Source: Sphingobacterium yanglingense (GTDB lineage: Bacteria > Bacteroidota > Bacteroidia > Sphingobacteriales > Sphingobacteriaceae). Taken from it: a stretch of 64,000 bases of DNA. Of the stretch, positions 18,736 to 27,947 are shown piece by piece (positions within the stretch are counted from its first letter, which is position 1; each line of letters opens with the position of its first letter). The notes beneath the pieces are model-generated. The model was not told the DNA's origin. It saw only the letters and a list, made by a program, of their open reading frames with translations, and did no database searches. The position numbers and the translations under genes were made by a program. The DNA is taken from the NCBI RefSeq assembly GCF_004363245.1, contig NZ_SNYV01000004.1, positions 1-64,000 on the forward strand, given 5' to 3'.

Positions 18736-19533
18736 ATGGGGACTAATAAAATAGAAATTCGTGATGTAAATATCATCCGTTATATACAGCCCTTTAGAGA
18801 AGGAGGATCATTACCCGGACTGGTTGATGCAGATGATGGTTTTAGTTACGTCATCAAGTTTAGGGGAGCCGGACAAGGGAAAAAAGCCTTGGTCGCGGAG
18901 TTTATAGGAGGTGAGTTAGCGCGTCTGTTGGATCTCCGCATGCCCGAGATGGTATTTGCTGAGTTGGACGAATCATTCGCCCGGATGGAGCCGGATGAGG
19001 AGATCCAGGACCTACTGCGTTTTTCGGTAGGAAAGAACCTGGGTGTTCACTTTCTTAATGGAGCGATTACATTTGATGCGAATGTCGATGCTGTAAGTGA
19101 AGAGGAAGCATCCAAGATTGTTTGGTTGGATGCCCTATTGATGAATGTAGACCGTACAGCACGCAATACCAATATGCTGATCTGGCATAAAGAGCTCTGG
19201 TTGATCGACCATGGTGCCTCACTCTATTTTCATCATTCCTGGGACAATTGGGAGGAACAAATGACCAAGCCTTTTGTACAGATCAAAGACCATGTGTTGT
19301 TGAATAGGGCCGCACATGTTCGCGAAGTTGATAGCAAGTATAGATCGAGTTTTAGTGCGGATGTCGTGACCAGTATTTTGGATGCTATTCCTGACGAATG
19401 GTTACAGGAAGAAGGAAGAACACTAAATCCAGATGAAGTGCGTGAGGTATATAGAAAGTTTTTATTGGGAAGGTTAGCACAGTCTGAAGTATTTCTTAAT
19501 CAAATAGAAAATGAGCGAAAGAACAGTATATGA
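18736..19533 (+). CDS. HipA-like kinase (HipA_2 type)
   Basis: This 265-residue protein keeps the core of a HipA-type kinase: a Lys (Lys41, in SYVIKFRG) for ATP, a catalytic loop NVDRTARNTNML with Asp139 and Asn144/Asn146, and a metal-binding IDHG with Asp158. It is much shorter than HipA toxins (about 440) and no HipB-like repressor is adjacent. It overlaps the following DUF3037 gene by 23 nt, a pairing that suggests a joint function. It may be a signalling kinase or part of an atypical toxin-antitoxin pair; the substrate is unknown. Confidence 0.82.
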   Translation: MGTNKIEIRDVNIIRYIQPFREGGSLPGLVDADDGFSYVIKFRGAGQGKKALVAEFIGGELARLLDLRMPEMVFAELDESFARMEPDEEIQDLLRFSVGKNLGVHFLNGAITFDANVDAVSEEEASKIVWLDALLMNVDRTARNTNMLIWHKELWLIDHGASLYFHHSWDNWEEQMTKPFVQIKDHVLLNRAAHVREVDSKYRSSFSADVVTSILDAIPDEWLQEEGRTLNPDEVREVYRKFLLGRLAQSEVFLNQIENERKNSI

Positions 19534-19894
19534 GTATGCCGTAGTACGGGTCGTACCTCGTGTCGAACGGGAGGAATTTGTGAATGTCGGGGTCGCGCTC
19601 TATTGTAGAAAGCAACGCTATGCGGATGTTAAGATACATGTCGATGAAACGAAAATAAAAGCACTGTATGCGGATATAGATGTGTCGATGATTAAGGAAC
19701 ATCTAGATTCGTTTCGCCGGATTTGCATTGGCGACAAACACGCCGGGCGTATAGCTTCGCTCGATCAGCCCGAACGGTTTAGATGGCTCACTGCAAATAG
19801 AAGCACACTGATACAGTGCTCGGCCACCCATCCTGGAATGTGTGTGTCAGCAGAACAGACTCATGACGAGTTGTTTAATAAATTAATTCTATAA
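19511..19894 (+). CDS. DUF3037 domain protein
   Basis: This 127-residue protein starts with the DUF3037 pattern (YEYAVVRVVPRVEREEFVNVGVALYCR) and continues with the usual helical half. It has no signal peptide or membrane segment. It overlaps the end of the HipA-like kinase gene by 23 nt in another frame, so the two are translationally linked. No biochemical function is known; it could be substrate, regulator or antidote of the kinase. Confidence 0.8.
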   Translation: MSERTVYEYAVVRVVPRVEREEFVNVGVALYCRKQRYADVKIHVDETKIKALYADIDVSMIKEHLDSFRRICIGDKHAGRIASLDQPERFRWLTANRSTLIQCSATHPGMCVSAEQTHDELFNKLIL

Positions 19895-19912
19895 TGTTGG
19901 TAGTATTAATAG

Positions 19913-19920
19913 TATATTTG
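19913..19920 (+). promoter_or_regulatory. -7 promoter element of cysE-cysM
   Basis: TATATTTG (TAnnTTTG) ends 5 nt before the cysE ATG. If active, transcription would begin at or next to the start codon, giving a leaderless mRNA separate from the kinase-DUF3037 unit. Confidence 0.55.
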
Positions 19921-19925
19921 ACGCG

Positions 19926-20750
19926 ATGAAGGAAAATGAGGTTACGATGTTTTATCAACAATTGTTTTTAAAGCAGCTAGAGGTACAGGATATGCCTTCG
20001 AACGAGCGTATTGCGAGTTGGGCAAAGGATTTGCTAGATCTGTTATTCCCAGAGCGCAATTCCAAAGGTTTTGAAAGTATAGAACAGATGATTTCGGCTT
20101 TTGGACAGGCCGAATCCGAACTTTTTGAACTTCTTTTGAAAACCAAAGCTTGTTCACACTGTGACAACCAAGCTATAGCAAAGCGTTTTTTTGCTTTGCT
20201 CCCTAGCATCTATGAAATAATGAATACCGATGCCCAAGCAATCATGGATGGGGATCCGGCAGCCCAGAGCCTGCGCGAAGTCATTCGTACTTATCCTGGG
20301 TTTATGGCTATCAGCATCTATCGTTTAGCTCATCAGTTGCTGCAGTTGGGAGTGCCTTTAATACCGAGGATATTGACCGAGTATGCCCACTCCAAAACAG
20401 GGATTGATATCCACCCTGGTGCTCAGATAGGTCCCTATCTATATATAGATCATGGCACAGGACTGGTCATCGGTGAGACCTGTATCATAGGTAGTCATGT
20501 CAAACTGTATCAGGGAGTGACGCTAGGGGCGCTCAGCGTCGAGAAATCTTTTGCGAATGTACAGCGACATCCCATCATAGGTGATCATGTTATTATTTAT
20601 GCAGGAGCTACCATTCTTGGAGGAGGGACCAAAGTTGGAGACCATTCCATCATTGGTGGAAACGTGTGGCTGACGAGTAGTGTAGAGCCTTACACTACGG
20701 TATACCATCAGCCCAACTCAAAATTTATAGAAACTAAACCGACGGTATAA
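19926..20750 (+). CDS. cysE: Serine O-acetyltransferase
   Basis: This 274-residue protein has an N-terminal helical domain (1-150) and a C-terminal left-handed beta-helix of hexapeptide repeats (about 160-262) with the serine acetyltransferase motif DIHPGAQIGPYLYIDHGTG and a catalytic His. It makes O-acetylserine from serine and acetyl-CoA, the first step of cysteine synthesis. It overlaps cysM by one base (TAATG), so product and next enzyme are made together. A second ATG eight codons in is a possible start. Confidence 0.93.
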   Translation: MKENEVTMFYQQLFLKQLEVQDMPSNERIASWAKDLLDLLFPERNSKGFESIEQMISAFGQAESELFELLLKTKACSHCDNQAIAKRFFALLPSIYEIMNTDAQAIMDGDPAAQSLREVIRTYPGFMAISIYRLAHQLLQLGVPLIPRILTEYAHSKTGIDIHPGAQIGPYLYIDHGTGLVIGETCIIGSHVKLYQGVTLGALSVEKSFANVQRHPIIGDHVIIYAGATILGGGTKVGDHSIIGGNVWLTSSVEPYTTVYHQPNSKFIETKPTV

Positions 20751-21622
20751 TGGGAAATATTATCGATACAATAGGAAATACACCTTTGGTGGAAATCACA
20801 CAATTCCATACCAATCCGAACGTCAGGATTTTTGCTAAGTTGGAGGGGAATAACCCTGCAGGTTCTGTTAAGGATCGACCTGCGTTGAACATGATTCGTT
20901 CGGCGATGGAACGTGGAGATATAAAAAAGGGGGATAAGCTGATCGAAGCTACAAGTGGCAACACAGGCATCGCTTTGGCGATGATCGCCAGTATGTATGG
21001 GTTGGATCTCGAGCTGGTCATGCCAGCCACCTCTACCAGAGAGCGTACGCTTACTATGGAAGCTTTTGGAGCTCAGGTCACCTTATTAGAGACCATGGAA
21101 ATATGTCGAGATTATGCCGAGGCAAAGGCTGCGGAGGAAGGAGTATTTATATTGAACCAATTTGCAAATCCCGACAATTATCTCGCTCATGTAAAGACCA
21201 CAGGGCCAGAAATATGGAAGGATACTAAGGGGGAGATCACCCATTTTGTGAGTGCAATGGGGACCACTGGGACGATCATGGGATGTTCAACGTTCCTTAA
21301 AGAGAAAAATTCAGCTATTCAGATTGTAGGTTGTCAACCTACAGAAGAATCCTCTATCCCAGGGATTCGCCGTTGGCCAAAGGCCTATCTTCCTAAGATT
21401 TTCGATCCTTCTCGTGTCGATCGGATAATTGATGTGGATGAAAAAGATGCTATCCAGCGATCTAGAGAATTGGCACGCCTAGAAGGTGTTTTCGCAGGTA
21501 TGAGTACGGGGGGAGCAATGCAAGCCGCTCTAGAGGTCGCCAGCGAATTGGAACACGGAGTGATTGTGTTTATAGCCTGTGATCGTGGTGATCGCTATTT
21601 GAGTTCTAGCCTATTTGGTTAG
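20750..21622 (+). CDS. cysM: Cysteine synthase (CysM/CysK family)
   Basis: This 290-residue PLP enzyme carries the cofactor lysine in NPAGSVKDRP (Lys41), the substrate loop ATSGNTGIALA and the phosphate-binding GTTGTIMG. It converts O-acetylserine and sulfide (or thiosulfate) to cysteine. Its short length and RRWPKAYLPKIF segment fit CysM better than CysK; the sulfur donor is inferred only. Directly coupled to cysE. Confidence 0.92.
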   Translation: MGNIIDTIGNTPLVEITQFHTNPNVRIFAKLEGNNPAGSVKDRPALNMIRSAMERGDIKKGDKLIEATSGNTGIALAMIASMYGLDLELVMPATSTRERTLTMEAFGAQVTLLETMEICRDYAEAKAAEEGVFILNQFANPDNYLAHVKTTGPEIWKDTKGEITHFVSAMGTTGTIMGCSTFLKEKNSAIQIVGCQPTEESSIPGIRRWPKAYLPKIFDPSRVDRIIDVDEKDAIQRSRELARLEGVFAGMSTGGAMQAALEVASELEHGVIVFIACDRGDRYLSSSLFG

Positions 21623-21641
21623 GGCCTATAGTATAAATAGA

Positions 21642-21677
21642 AGAGCCTGTATCGATATATAATCCGATACAGGCTCT
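21642..21677. terminator. Strong hairpin between convergent cysM and META gene
   Basis: A 13-bp perfect stem AGAGCCTGTATCG (21642-21654) pairs with 21665-21677. No T-run follows on either strand, so it may protect 3' ends or terminate weakly rather than act as a classical terminator. Confidence 0.55.
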
Positions 21678-21697
21678 AAGTTCCTCTTAGCAGGGGC

Positions 21698-22504
21698 TTA
21701 TTTCTTTTTAAAACGCATCACAACGATATCATCACTGATGCAAGTCAATATACCTTCCGAAACCGAATAGCGGGTTACTTTTGCCAGATTACTTACAAAT
21801 ATGGACTCCCCATTGCCTGGGCAGAACATACGTGTCATGCCTAGATCGCCAAATTTGATACGGTTACCTTCGCCTGTTTTGTATTCTCCAAAAAAGTTAT
21901 TGCAGCTGCTGTTGCCATTCACTTTGTGTTCTGCTGTAGTGAATGTGATCGTAGGTTTTCGTTCTGGATATAGAGCCTGGAAAGATTCGCTCGTGTGTAA
22001 GACATAATCCATCTCCCAGGTTCCTTCTAGCGAAGAACTGCTTGAGGCTGCGTTAGAAGCTTTCATTTTCGCTACAGGTGTGGTCCCTTGTTTTAAAATC
22101 AATAAACCTCCTGTTAATTCAAAATTATCAGCTTTACCCAGCATCTGATTAATCCCTTGCTCTACGCTCATATCCGGACAAGCCATCATAGTAGACATAC
22201 CCTGAGAAAATTTTATCTTTTTATTCGATTTTAACTCGAACGTACCGCCTATACCGTTACATCCCCCACTTGCGGAGTAACGGTTGTCCTTTTTTTCAAA
22301 AGCCATAAAGGGCTGCTTTCCATTGACCTCATTCGGAACAGCCTTGCCGTTTAATTCCGTCAGTTGCCATTTTGTGTCGAATAATTCAGTTGTCATATTT
22401 TTATCCGTTCCTGATTTTTTTATTGCACAGCTACTCATCCCTAGACTGACCACTGTAGCGAGAACGATAAAGTTCCTTTTTATTGTAATAGATGATAATT
22501 TCAT
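21698..22504 (-). CDS. Lipoprotein with two META domains
   Basis: This 268-residue protein has a lipoprotein signal (MSSC, Cys26) and two META (HslJ-like) domains, about residues 40-145 and 155-265. Each has the pattern of a core strand, a GGCN/SSCN motif (ASGGCNGIGGTF; NGNSSCNNFFGEY) and an M.CP element (STMMACPDMS; TRMFCPGNG). HslJ-type proteins are linked to heat or antibiotic stress; the role here is unknown. Monocistronic. Confidence 0.87.
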   Translation of the reverse strand: MKLSSITIKRNFIVLATVVSLGMSSCAIKKSGTDKNMTTELFDTKWQLTELNGKAVPNEVNGKQPFMAFEKKDNRYSASGGCNGIGGTFELKSNKKIKFSQGMSTMMACPDMSVEQGINQMLGKADNFELTGGLLILKQGTTPVAKMKASNAASSSSSLEGTWEMDYVLHTSESFQALYPERKPTITFTTAEHKVNGNSSCNNFFGEYKTGEGNRIKFGDLGMTRMFCPGNGESIFVSNLAKVTRYSVSEGILTCISDDIVVMRFKKK

Positions 22505-22713
22505 ATATGTATAAATTGTTTTTTATCTGTCATCCACCAGCTAGCGAACTCATGGGTGTTTGGTTTCGCTAAACAGGAGTATTTCATGTAATTATTGTAT
22601 ATCCTTTACTATCACAACGAGCAGAATCCTTACTGTGCTACAGCTCGTCATCAATGTTTCTAAGGTAAAAACAGCGATTCAGTAGAAATGTTTTGTAGTA
22701 CAGCGCTTTAACA

Positions 22714-22748
22714 AAAAAAGCCTGCTAAAAAATATTAGCAGGCTTTTT
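22714..22748 (-). terminator. Terminator of the C1 peptidase gene
   Basis: A 14-bp stem with core AGCCTGCTAA (about 22715-22728) pairs with 22735-22748. On the minus strand it is followed by T-rich sequence. Confidence 0.8.
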
Positions 22749-22762
22749 CATTATCGAATGAG

Positions 22763-23944
22763 CTATGCGCCCAATTTTGATCTGATTTCTTTTTGAATCC
22801 CATCTTTATGTAGTAAGATAGAGATTGTTTTGTAGCGTACGTATTCCTTAGTTACATAAAGGTAACCTTTATAATCATTGGACTCGCCCCAAGAGTTTTT
22901 AACGATATAGTACTCTTTGCCGTTTTGGTCTTTTACCAAACCTACAATATGCATACCATGGTCATCAGTCGTCGAGTAATCATCGTATGCTGCCTGACGT
23001 TGATCTTCTGTGATTTTTGCTTCTGCTTTTGGTCCATTGAATAGATCACCAAGTTCTTCCTTGTTCATCATATCCATATCTTTTTCAGGAACAAAGGCAA
23101 CACCGTTTTTCCAGCTAAAATATTTCTCAGAAACGTCACTTGCCCATGCTACTGTATAACCGTTTTGTAATGCATTATCAATGATGCTTGTCAAGTCATT
23201 CATTTGTACATTATAGAAACTCTCAAAAGACCAGTTGTCTTGGATCAATAGTACGAATGGTTTGTAATATGTATGCTCTTTGAAGGAACTGATACCCACA
23301 TAGTCATCCGGATTGATACCTACTACCTGATCAGCCCATGTACGTGGCGTATAGGTTTTTCCTTTGTATTGGAAAGACTGAGGAGGTACTCCAAGATAAG
23401 AATCCATTACTCCGGTGATTGCTTTTTGCCAAGTTGGAGTTAGTTTTTTACTTTTAACAATATTCTCGTTCATGCCTTGAATCAATGTAGACATCTCAGA
23501 GAAATTATTGCGTGTCTGACCATCACGTAGTCCTGTGTATACCTCACGAGGTACGGCACCATATTTACGGAAGATAGTCAATACATCATGTAGTTGACCA
23601 CCTTCGCCTTGCGCCTGGTCACCATGTAGTCTTACATAGGTTTTTGCTTTTTCCAAGTAAGTGTAATACGCTGTGTATATCTGAGAAATCTCTACGGGTT
23701 GCTTTCCTTGACGAATCATTTCGGACTCTAGGAATGAGTTGCCCGAGTAAGACCAGCATGTACCTGAAGAACCTTGATCTTTGATAGAAGTATTTCCTAA
23801 GTTGATTACTTGTGTAAAGACAAATCCATCTTTGCTTTTGTCACTTACGTTATTTTTAAGGGCATTGATTAAGTTATCTTGTGCAAATGTATGCGTAGTA
23901 GCAAACATTGCAGCGGCGATAAATAGAGATTTTCTCCAATTCAT
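22763..23944 (-). CDS. C1 family cysteine peptidase (bleomycin hydrolase/PepC-like)
   Basis: This 393-residue protein has a signal peptide (residues 1-21, ending TFAQ) and the papain-fold triad: Cys63 in DQGSSGTCWSYSG, His in STTDDHGMHIVGL and Asn in VKNSWGES. The arrangement is that of bleomycin hydrolase/aminopeptidase C, but the signal peptide places it outside the cytoplasm, as is common in Bacteroidota. It lies 81 nt behind the large histidine kinase gene on the same strand, so co-transcription is possible. Confidence 0.9.
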   Translation of the reverse strand: MNWRKSLFIAAAMFATTHTFAQDNLINALKNNVSDKSKDGFVFTQVINLGNTSIKDQGSSGTCWSYSGNSFLESEMIRQGKQPVEISQIYTAYYTYLEKAKTYVRLHGDQAQGEGGQLHDVLTIFRKYGAVPREVYTGLRDGQTRNNFSEMSTLIQGMNENIVKSKKLTPTWQKAITGVMDSYLGVPPQSFQYKGKTYTPRTWADQVVGINPDDYVGISSFKEHTYYKPFVLLIQDNWSFESFYNVQMNDLTSIIDNALQNGYTVAWASDVSEKYFSWKNGVAFVPEKDMDMMNKEELGDLFNGPKAEAKITEDQRQAAYDDYSTTDDHGMHIVGLVKDQNGKEYYIVKNSWGESNDYKGYLYVTKEYVRYKTISILLHKDGIQKEIRSKLGA

Positions 23945-24025
23945 ATTATGAGTATATTAATTTAATGCTAAGATAGCATGTTTATTAGAACTGTTCGAGT
24001 CCTGCTATGTAAAAATATTATGATG

Positions 24026-27000
24026 CTATAGACTTTCTTTATGCAGCGGTATTTCTATAAAAAACGAGGTGCCGATATTAATCTCTGTCTGAAAGGTTAT
24101 TTTTCCTCCCATTCCGTCTATAGTCTGTTTCACAAAGGCCAGCCCTAATCCTGTTCCAGAGCTTTTAGTTGTAAAATTAGGACTGAATATATTCGGAATC
24201 ACATCTCGCGCTATACCATCACCATTGTCGTGTACGATGATTTGCACCCAATTGTCTTCCAGCAGGTGGGCTTGTATATTAATTTTGTGTTTGCGACGTC
24301 GTGAGGTCGCTTCAATTGCATTTTTTAATAGATTATTGAAAGAACGAAGTAGCTGATCACGGTCCCCTAGTACAATTATTTTTTGCAGCTTCGTGTGGTT
24401 TTCAAACACGATAGCTGTGTTTTGGTTGTTGTTGTAGACATCCAAGGACTTGTTGATTTTCGCAATCAAATCTATTGGTACCAGATTGGTGTCCGGAAGC
24501 TTTGCAAAAGCCGAAAACTCTGATGCGATGTGCGACAGGGCGTCAATCTGTTGGATGAATGAAGTCGATATTTTCTGAAAACGCTCGGTAAGCCGTGGGT
24601 CGTTTTCGTAAAAGGAACGGCTAAGTTGCTGTATGCCGAGTTTCATCGGTGTCAATGGATTTTTGATCTCATGTGCGACCTGTTTTGCCATTTCTCGCCA
24701 AGCACTTTCCCGTTCTGCATTGCGCAGCTGTTTAGCATTTTCCTCTAGCTTTACCAACATGAAATTATACTCTTTTACCAGTACACCGATTTCGTCATTT
24801 TTCTCCCAGTAAAGGGGTTCGTTCTGCTTACCTCCAAGATTAGTCTGCGATAATTTCTTGCGGATAATCTGTAAGGGTTCTGTGATTTTATTGGAGATAT
24901 AGACCGATAAAAATACAAATACAATAATGATAATCGTGTAGACATTCAGTATCGTATTCAGCAGAATACTTCTGTTTTCAGAATCGTAGGCACTCGAGTC
25001 GAAATAGGGAATACCTAGATAGGCAATCGTATGGTAGTTTGAGTTTCGGATGGTGGCATACGAAGAGACGTAGTTAAAGTCCGCGATGGATTCGTTATTC
25101 TGTGTTTCTGTCTTTTTTAATACATTGAGCGTGATAAAAGCATCTGGATTGATGTATTCGGATACTAGCTTTTGATCGTATATTTTAGGCTGTGTCGTAA
25201 AGAACAGCTTTCCGTTTTTGTCATATAGATTGAAGTCTGTGATCAAAACATCCGACATAGAGGTCATCAATGCTTTTAGGTCTGTAGTGGCGTCGCCAAC
25301 CGTATCGATTAATGCCCTGGTCTCTAGCTTGGTGACCAGTTCTGAGATATAGTTAAGCCGCTGACTCTCTATATTCTTTTGGGATTGATAACTCACGCTA
25401 AAGAAAGTAATGAGCCCAGAGATCACAATGGCAATTAAAACTGAAGAAATCACCAATGTCTGTATACGGGTACTATAGCGTATTCGCGACAATATGATCC
25501 GTACCTGATAACTGATATTACGGAGCTTGAAATCCTGGCGAAGATATTTTGGTATAATAACCAGCAAGAACTTGGAAATAGCAAGTGCTAAATATAAGGT
25601 TAGAAAAGCGACCGAGGCTACAGCAATATATTGCCAATACGAATGGTGTGGCTTGCTTACGATTATCGTAGTTTCTTTGTTCGGCTTGTAGATGATGTGG
25701 TAGAATCCATTATTGTCGTCAAGATAAAGAAATTCGTGTGTCTTTTGGGGATAGCTATTGTCCGAATTTGGATAGGTATATTTTCCGTTCTGGGTGATTA
25801 GGTTTCCATTCTTATAGAGTGCAAAACTGTCTTTTATAACCCGCTGTGGACTGACTCCTTCTTCCGACTGAGACTCTGTGAGTACAGGAAAGGGAAAGTT
25901 AGGGTTAAAAGCTTTACTCTTGAAGTCCAGAATGACAGAGATATTTTGTTCGTTGGCCACAGGAAAAGTTACAATACAGAAATATTCATAAGTTCCTATT
26001 TCGGTCTGTACTTTATAGAATAGATCCGTCTCATTGACTTTAATGGATTTATTGATGACCTTCTCCCGATACTCATCCATTTTGTTTCCTGCATACTTAC
26101 CTAGCGGAGTTTCATTATAGTAGTAGTAAGCCCTGAATTCATATTTCGAAAGATATCCACCTAGATATTTTCGTTTTATATATTCACTGATCATCTTCGT
26201 ATCCGGATTCGGCAGTGAGATCTCTATCAGATGTTTTAGCTGTTGGTCACTTTGAAGATTGTATTCTATATCCGAAAAACGAGAGATAGCCTCGATATCA
26301 TCGTCCGACTCTAATGTCGTCAATGTTATTTTCATCTGCTCTTGTTGCGTTTCCTTGACAGCCTCGGCGTACTTGATCGTAGATATCAACGCGAGCGCAA
26401 CTAGAGACACGACATGAGTAGACAGATTATTATCCTTGAACATCGAGTAGTCGAAGGAGCGAACCATAATAAGGACACCTACCAATACATTGAATAGGCT
26501 GAAATCCTGATTGATTGTGCCCAATATCAAAAATTGTACAATCGTTATGAGTTGGATGTTGATATTCAGTGTTGCCTTATGGCATACGGCCTTTCCAAAG
26601 CCTAATATCAGGTCTGTTAAATAAATTAAGGAGAGGATACTGAGACTATATATTAGCGCATGGATAAATGTCTGGGGATTAAGATAAAAAATCTGTACGA
26701 AATCCTTGTGCGTAATAGGGGAGTGTGTAATCAGCGTCGTGATTTGGTCAAAGCCCCAGTGGAAGCAAATATATAGCGCGGATAGTAGAAGGTAGTATAT
26801 TAGGACCCCTATGTTTCTTTGTTTGAGTTTATTGGGGATTTGCCATTGATCCTTTATATTTTTAGCAAAGCATAAAATCCAAAAGATAGCTATATTATTG
26901 ATTAAGAATGACCATAGGTTGGGGGAGAGGTAACTGTATGCGTAATATCTCGGATCAAAGATGTCCAAGCTGGAATATTGCGTGAACCAATTCGTTTCGA

Positions 27001-27769
27001 TATCTATAATGCGGACTAGAAAAAAGGTGAGCAGCAAAATGATAACAGAAAGAAACGGGTAGCCTCTACGCGCTAGTGTCAGGCAGGCACCATTCACCCA
27101 GATGACAAAACATAGGGTCCCCAAAATCCAACATATCAATTGTATTTTGAGAAATATGCTGTTGTGTTTTCCCTCCTTTAGCTTAACCGAAAACAAAAAG
27201 GTATTGTCCTTAGCATAGATATTCTTAATATTTTCAGAGTCCCCAAGATTAGCGAAACGGAGATTATCCGTCTTCAGGAAGCTAAAGAACTGGGTCGTCT
27301 TAAAATATCCACTGGATGCATTGAAACTCCTTTCTATCGGGATCAAGGCCAAGACACTGATTTCGTCAGATATTTTCTTTTTTTTGACAACAAATGAAAA
27401 GTTTTCTGTCTTTATAAAGCTTGTTTCGTTTTTGAGTCCCGCTTCTGTCTCTGGAACGTACATGTTGGAACTCCAAAAAATTGGCTTTTTGTTTTTGTAT
27501 AGGTAGAGGTATACATTTTCTTCTTCATAGCGTTGGGAAATCTCTTTTAATTGTAAGGGATACCTATCGCTATTGACAAAAGTTTTAAGATACAGGGAGT
27601 CTGCAAAAATATGATCAACCAGTTTTTCTTTCGCTCTTAGATTCTCTGTGAGGTGTTTGGTATCTAGCTCTAATATGTCGGTGTCAGATATCGATTTCCG
27701 GATAGAAAAAGCTGTTGCTATAAATAACAGCGTCAGTACTAATAAAAGAATGCGAAGGTTATTCTTCAT
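24026..27769 (-). CDS. Large multi-span membrane sensor histidine kinase
   Basis: This 1247-residue protein has an N-terminal membrane anchor, an extracytoplasmic region (about 25-210), a block of seven to eight hydrophobic helices (about 210-480), a second extracytoplasmic region (about 480-715), more helices, a third sensor region, then HAMP (NKITEPLQIIRKKL), HisKA and HATPase. The phosphorylated residue is His1033 in AHEIKNP; N-box, GDGIA and GTGLGLAF are intact, so the kinase should be active. The C-terminal half resembles NtrY-type kinases. No response regulator is adjacent. A GTG one codon upstream is an alternative start. Confidence 0.88.
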   Translation of the reverse strand: MKNNLRILLLVLTLLFIATAFSIRKSISDTDILELDTKHLTENLRAKEKLVDHIFADSLYLKTFVNSDRYPLQLKEISQRYEEENVYLYLYKNKKPIFWSSNMYVPETEAGLKNETSFIKTENFSFVVKKKKISDEISVLALIPIERSFNASSGYFKTTQFFSFLKTDNLRFANLGDSENIKNIYAKDNTFLFSVKLKEGKHNSIFLKIQLICWILGTLCFVIWVNGACLTLARRGYPFLSVIILLLTFFLVRIIDIETNWFTQYSSLDIFDPRYYAYSYLSPNLWSFLINNIAIFWILCFAKNIKDQWQIPNKLKQRNIGVLIYYLLLSALYICFHWGFDQITTLITHSPITHKDFVQIFYLNPQTFIHALIYSLSILSLIYLTDLILGFGKAVCHKATLNINIQLITIVQFLILGTINQDFSLFNVLVGVLIMVRSFDYSMFKDNNLSTHVVSLVALALISTIKYAEAVKETQQEQMKITLTTLESDDDIEAISRFSDIEYNLQSDQQLKHLIEISLPNPDTKMISEYIKRKYLGGYLSKYEFRAYYYYNETPLGKYAGNKMDEYREKVINKSIKVNETDLFYKVQTEIGTYEYFCIVTFPVANEQNISVILDFKSKAFNPNFPFPVLTESQSEEGVSPQRVIKDSFALYKNGNLITQNGKYTYPNSDNSYPQKTHEFLYLDDNNGFYHIIYKPNKETTIIVSKPHHSYWQYIAVASVAFLTLYLALAISKFLLVIIPKYLRQDFKLRNISYQVRIILSRIRYSTRIQTLVISSVLIAIVISGLITFFSVSYQSQKNIESQRLNYISELVTKLETRALIDTVGDATTDLKALMTSMSDVLITDFNLYDKNGKLFFTTQPKIYDQKLVSEYINPDAFITLNVLKKTETQNNESIADFNYVSSYATIRNSNYHTIAYLGIPYFDSSAYDSENRSILLNTILNVYTIIIIVFVFLSVYISNKITEPLQIIRKKLSQTNLGGKQNEPLYWEKNDEIGVLVKEYNFMLVKLEENAKQLRNAERESAWREMAKQVAHEIKNPLTPMKLGIQQLSRSFYENDPRLTERFQKISTSFIQQIDALSHIASEFSAFAKLPDTNLVPIDLIAKINKSLDVYNNNQNTAIVFENHTKLQKIIVLGDRDQLLRSFNNLLKNAIEATSRRRKHKINIQAHLLEDNWVQIIVHDNGDGIARDVIPNIFSPNFTTKSSGTGLGLAFVKQTIDGMGGKITFQTEINIGTSFFIEIPLHKESL

Positions 27770-27903
27770 CACAACGGGTAATTTGCTAATTACAAACTAG
27801 AGGGTGTCAGTCTTTAGATTATTGATGTTAAAAATAATGTATTAAAGACTAGTATACAAATATGAGGGGGATATTTAGCTTTTAGGAACTTTGGTCTTGA
27901 ACG

Positions 27904-27930
27904 AAAAAAGGCCCCTTTTGGGGGCCTTTA
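27904..27930 (-). terminator. Terminator of rpsA
   Basis: A GC-rich stem AAAGGCCCC/GGGGCCTTT (27907-27915, 27921-27929) closes a short T-rich loop. On the minus strand it ends in TTTTTTCG directly behind rpsA. Confidence 0.8.
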
Positions 27931-27947
27931 TATAAATCTAATGGATT

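Noticed and set aside
18698..18754. An 18-codon reading frame (MNLSFIQDIQERQWGLIK) overlapping the start of the HipA-like kinase gene
   Set aside because: It could be a leader peptide, but there is no further evidence, and a frame of this length in AT-rich DNA is expected by chance.
23958..24010. A possible tRNA-like segment between the C1 peptidase and kinase genes
   Set aside because: A short GTTCGAGTCC-like string is present, but no cloverleaf or acceptor stem can be drawn.
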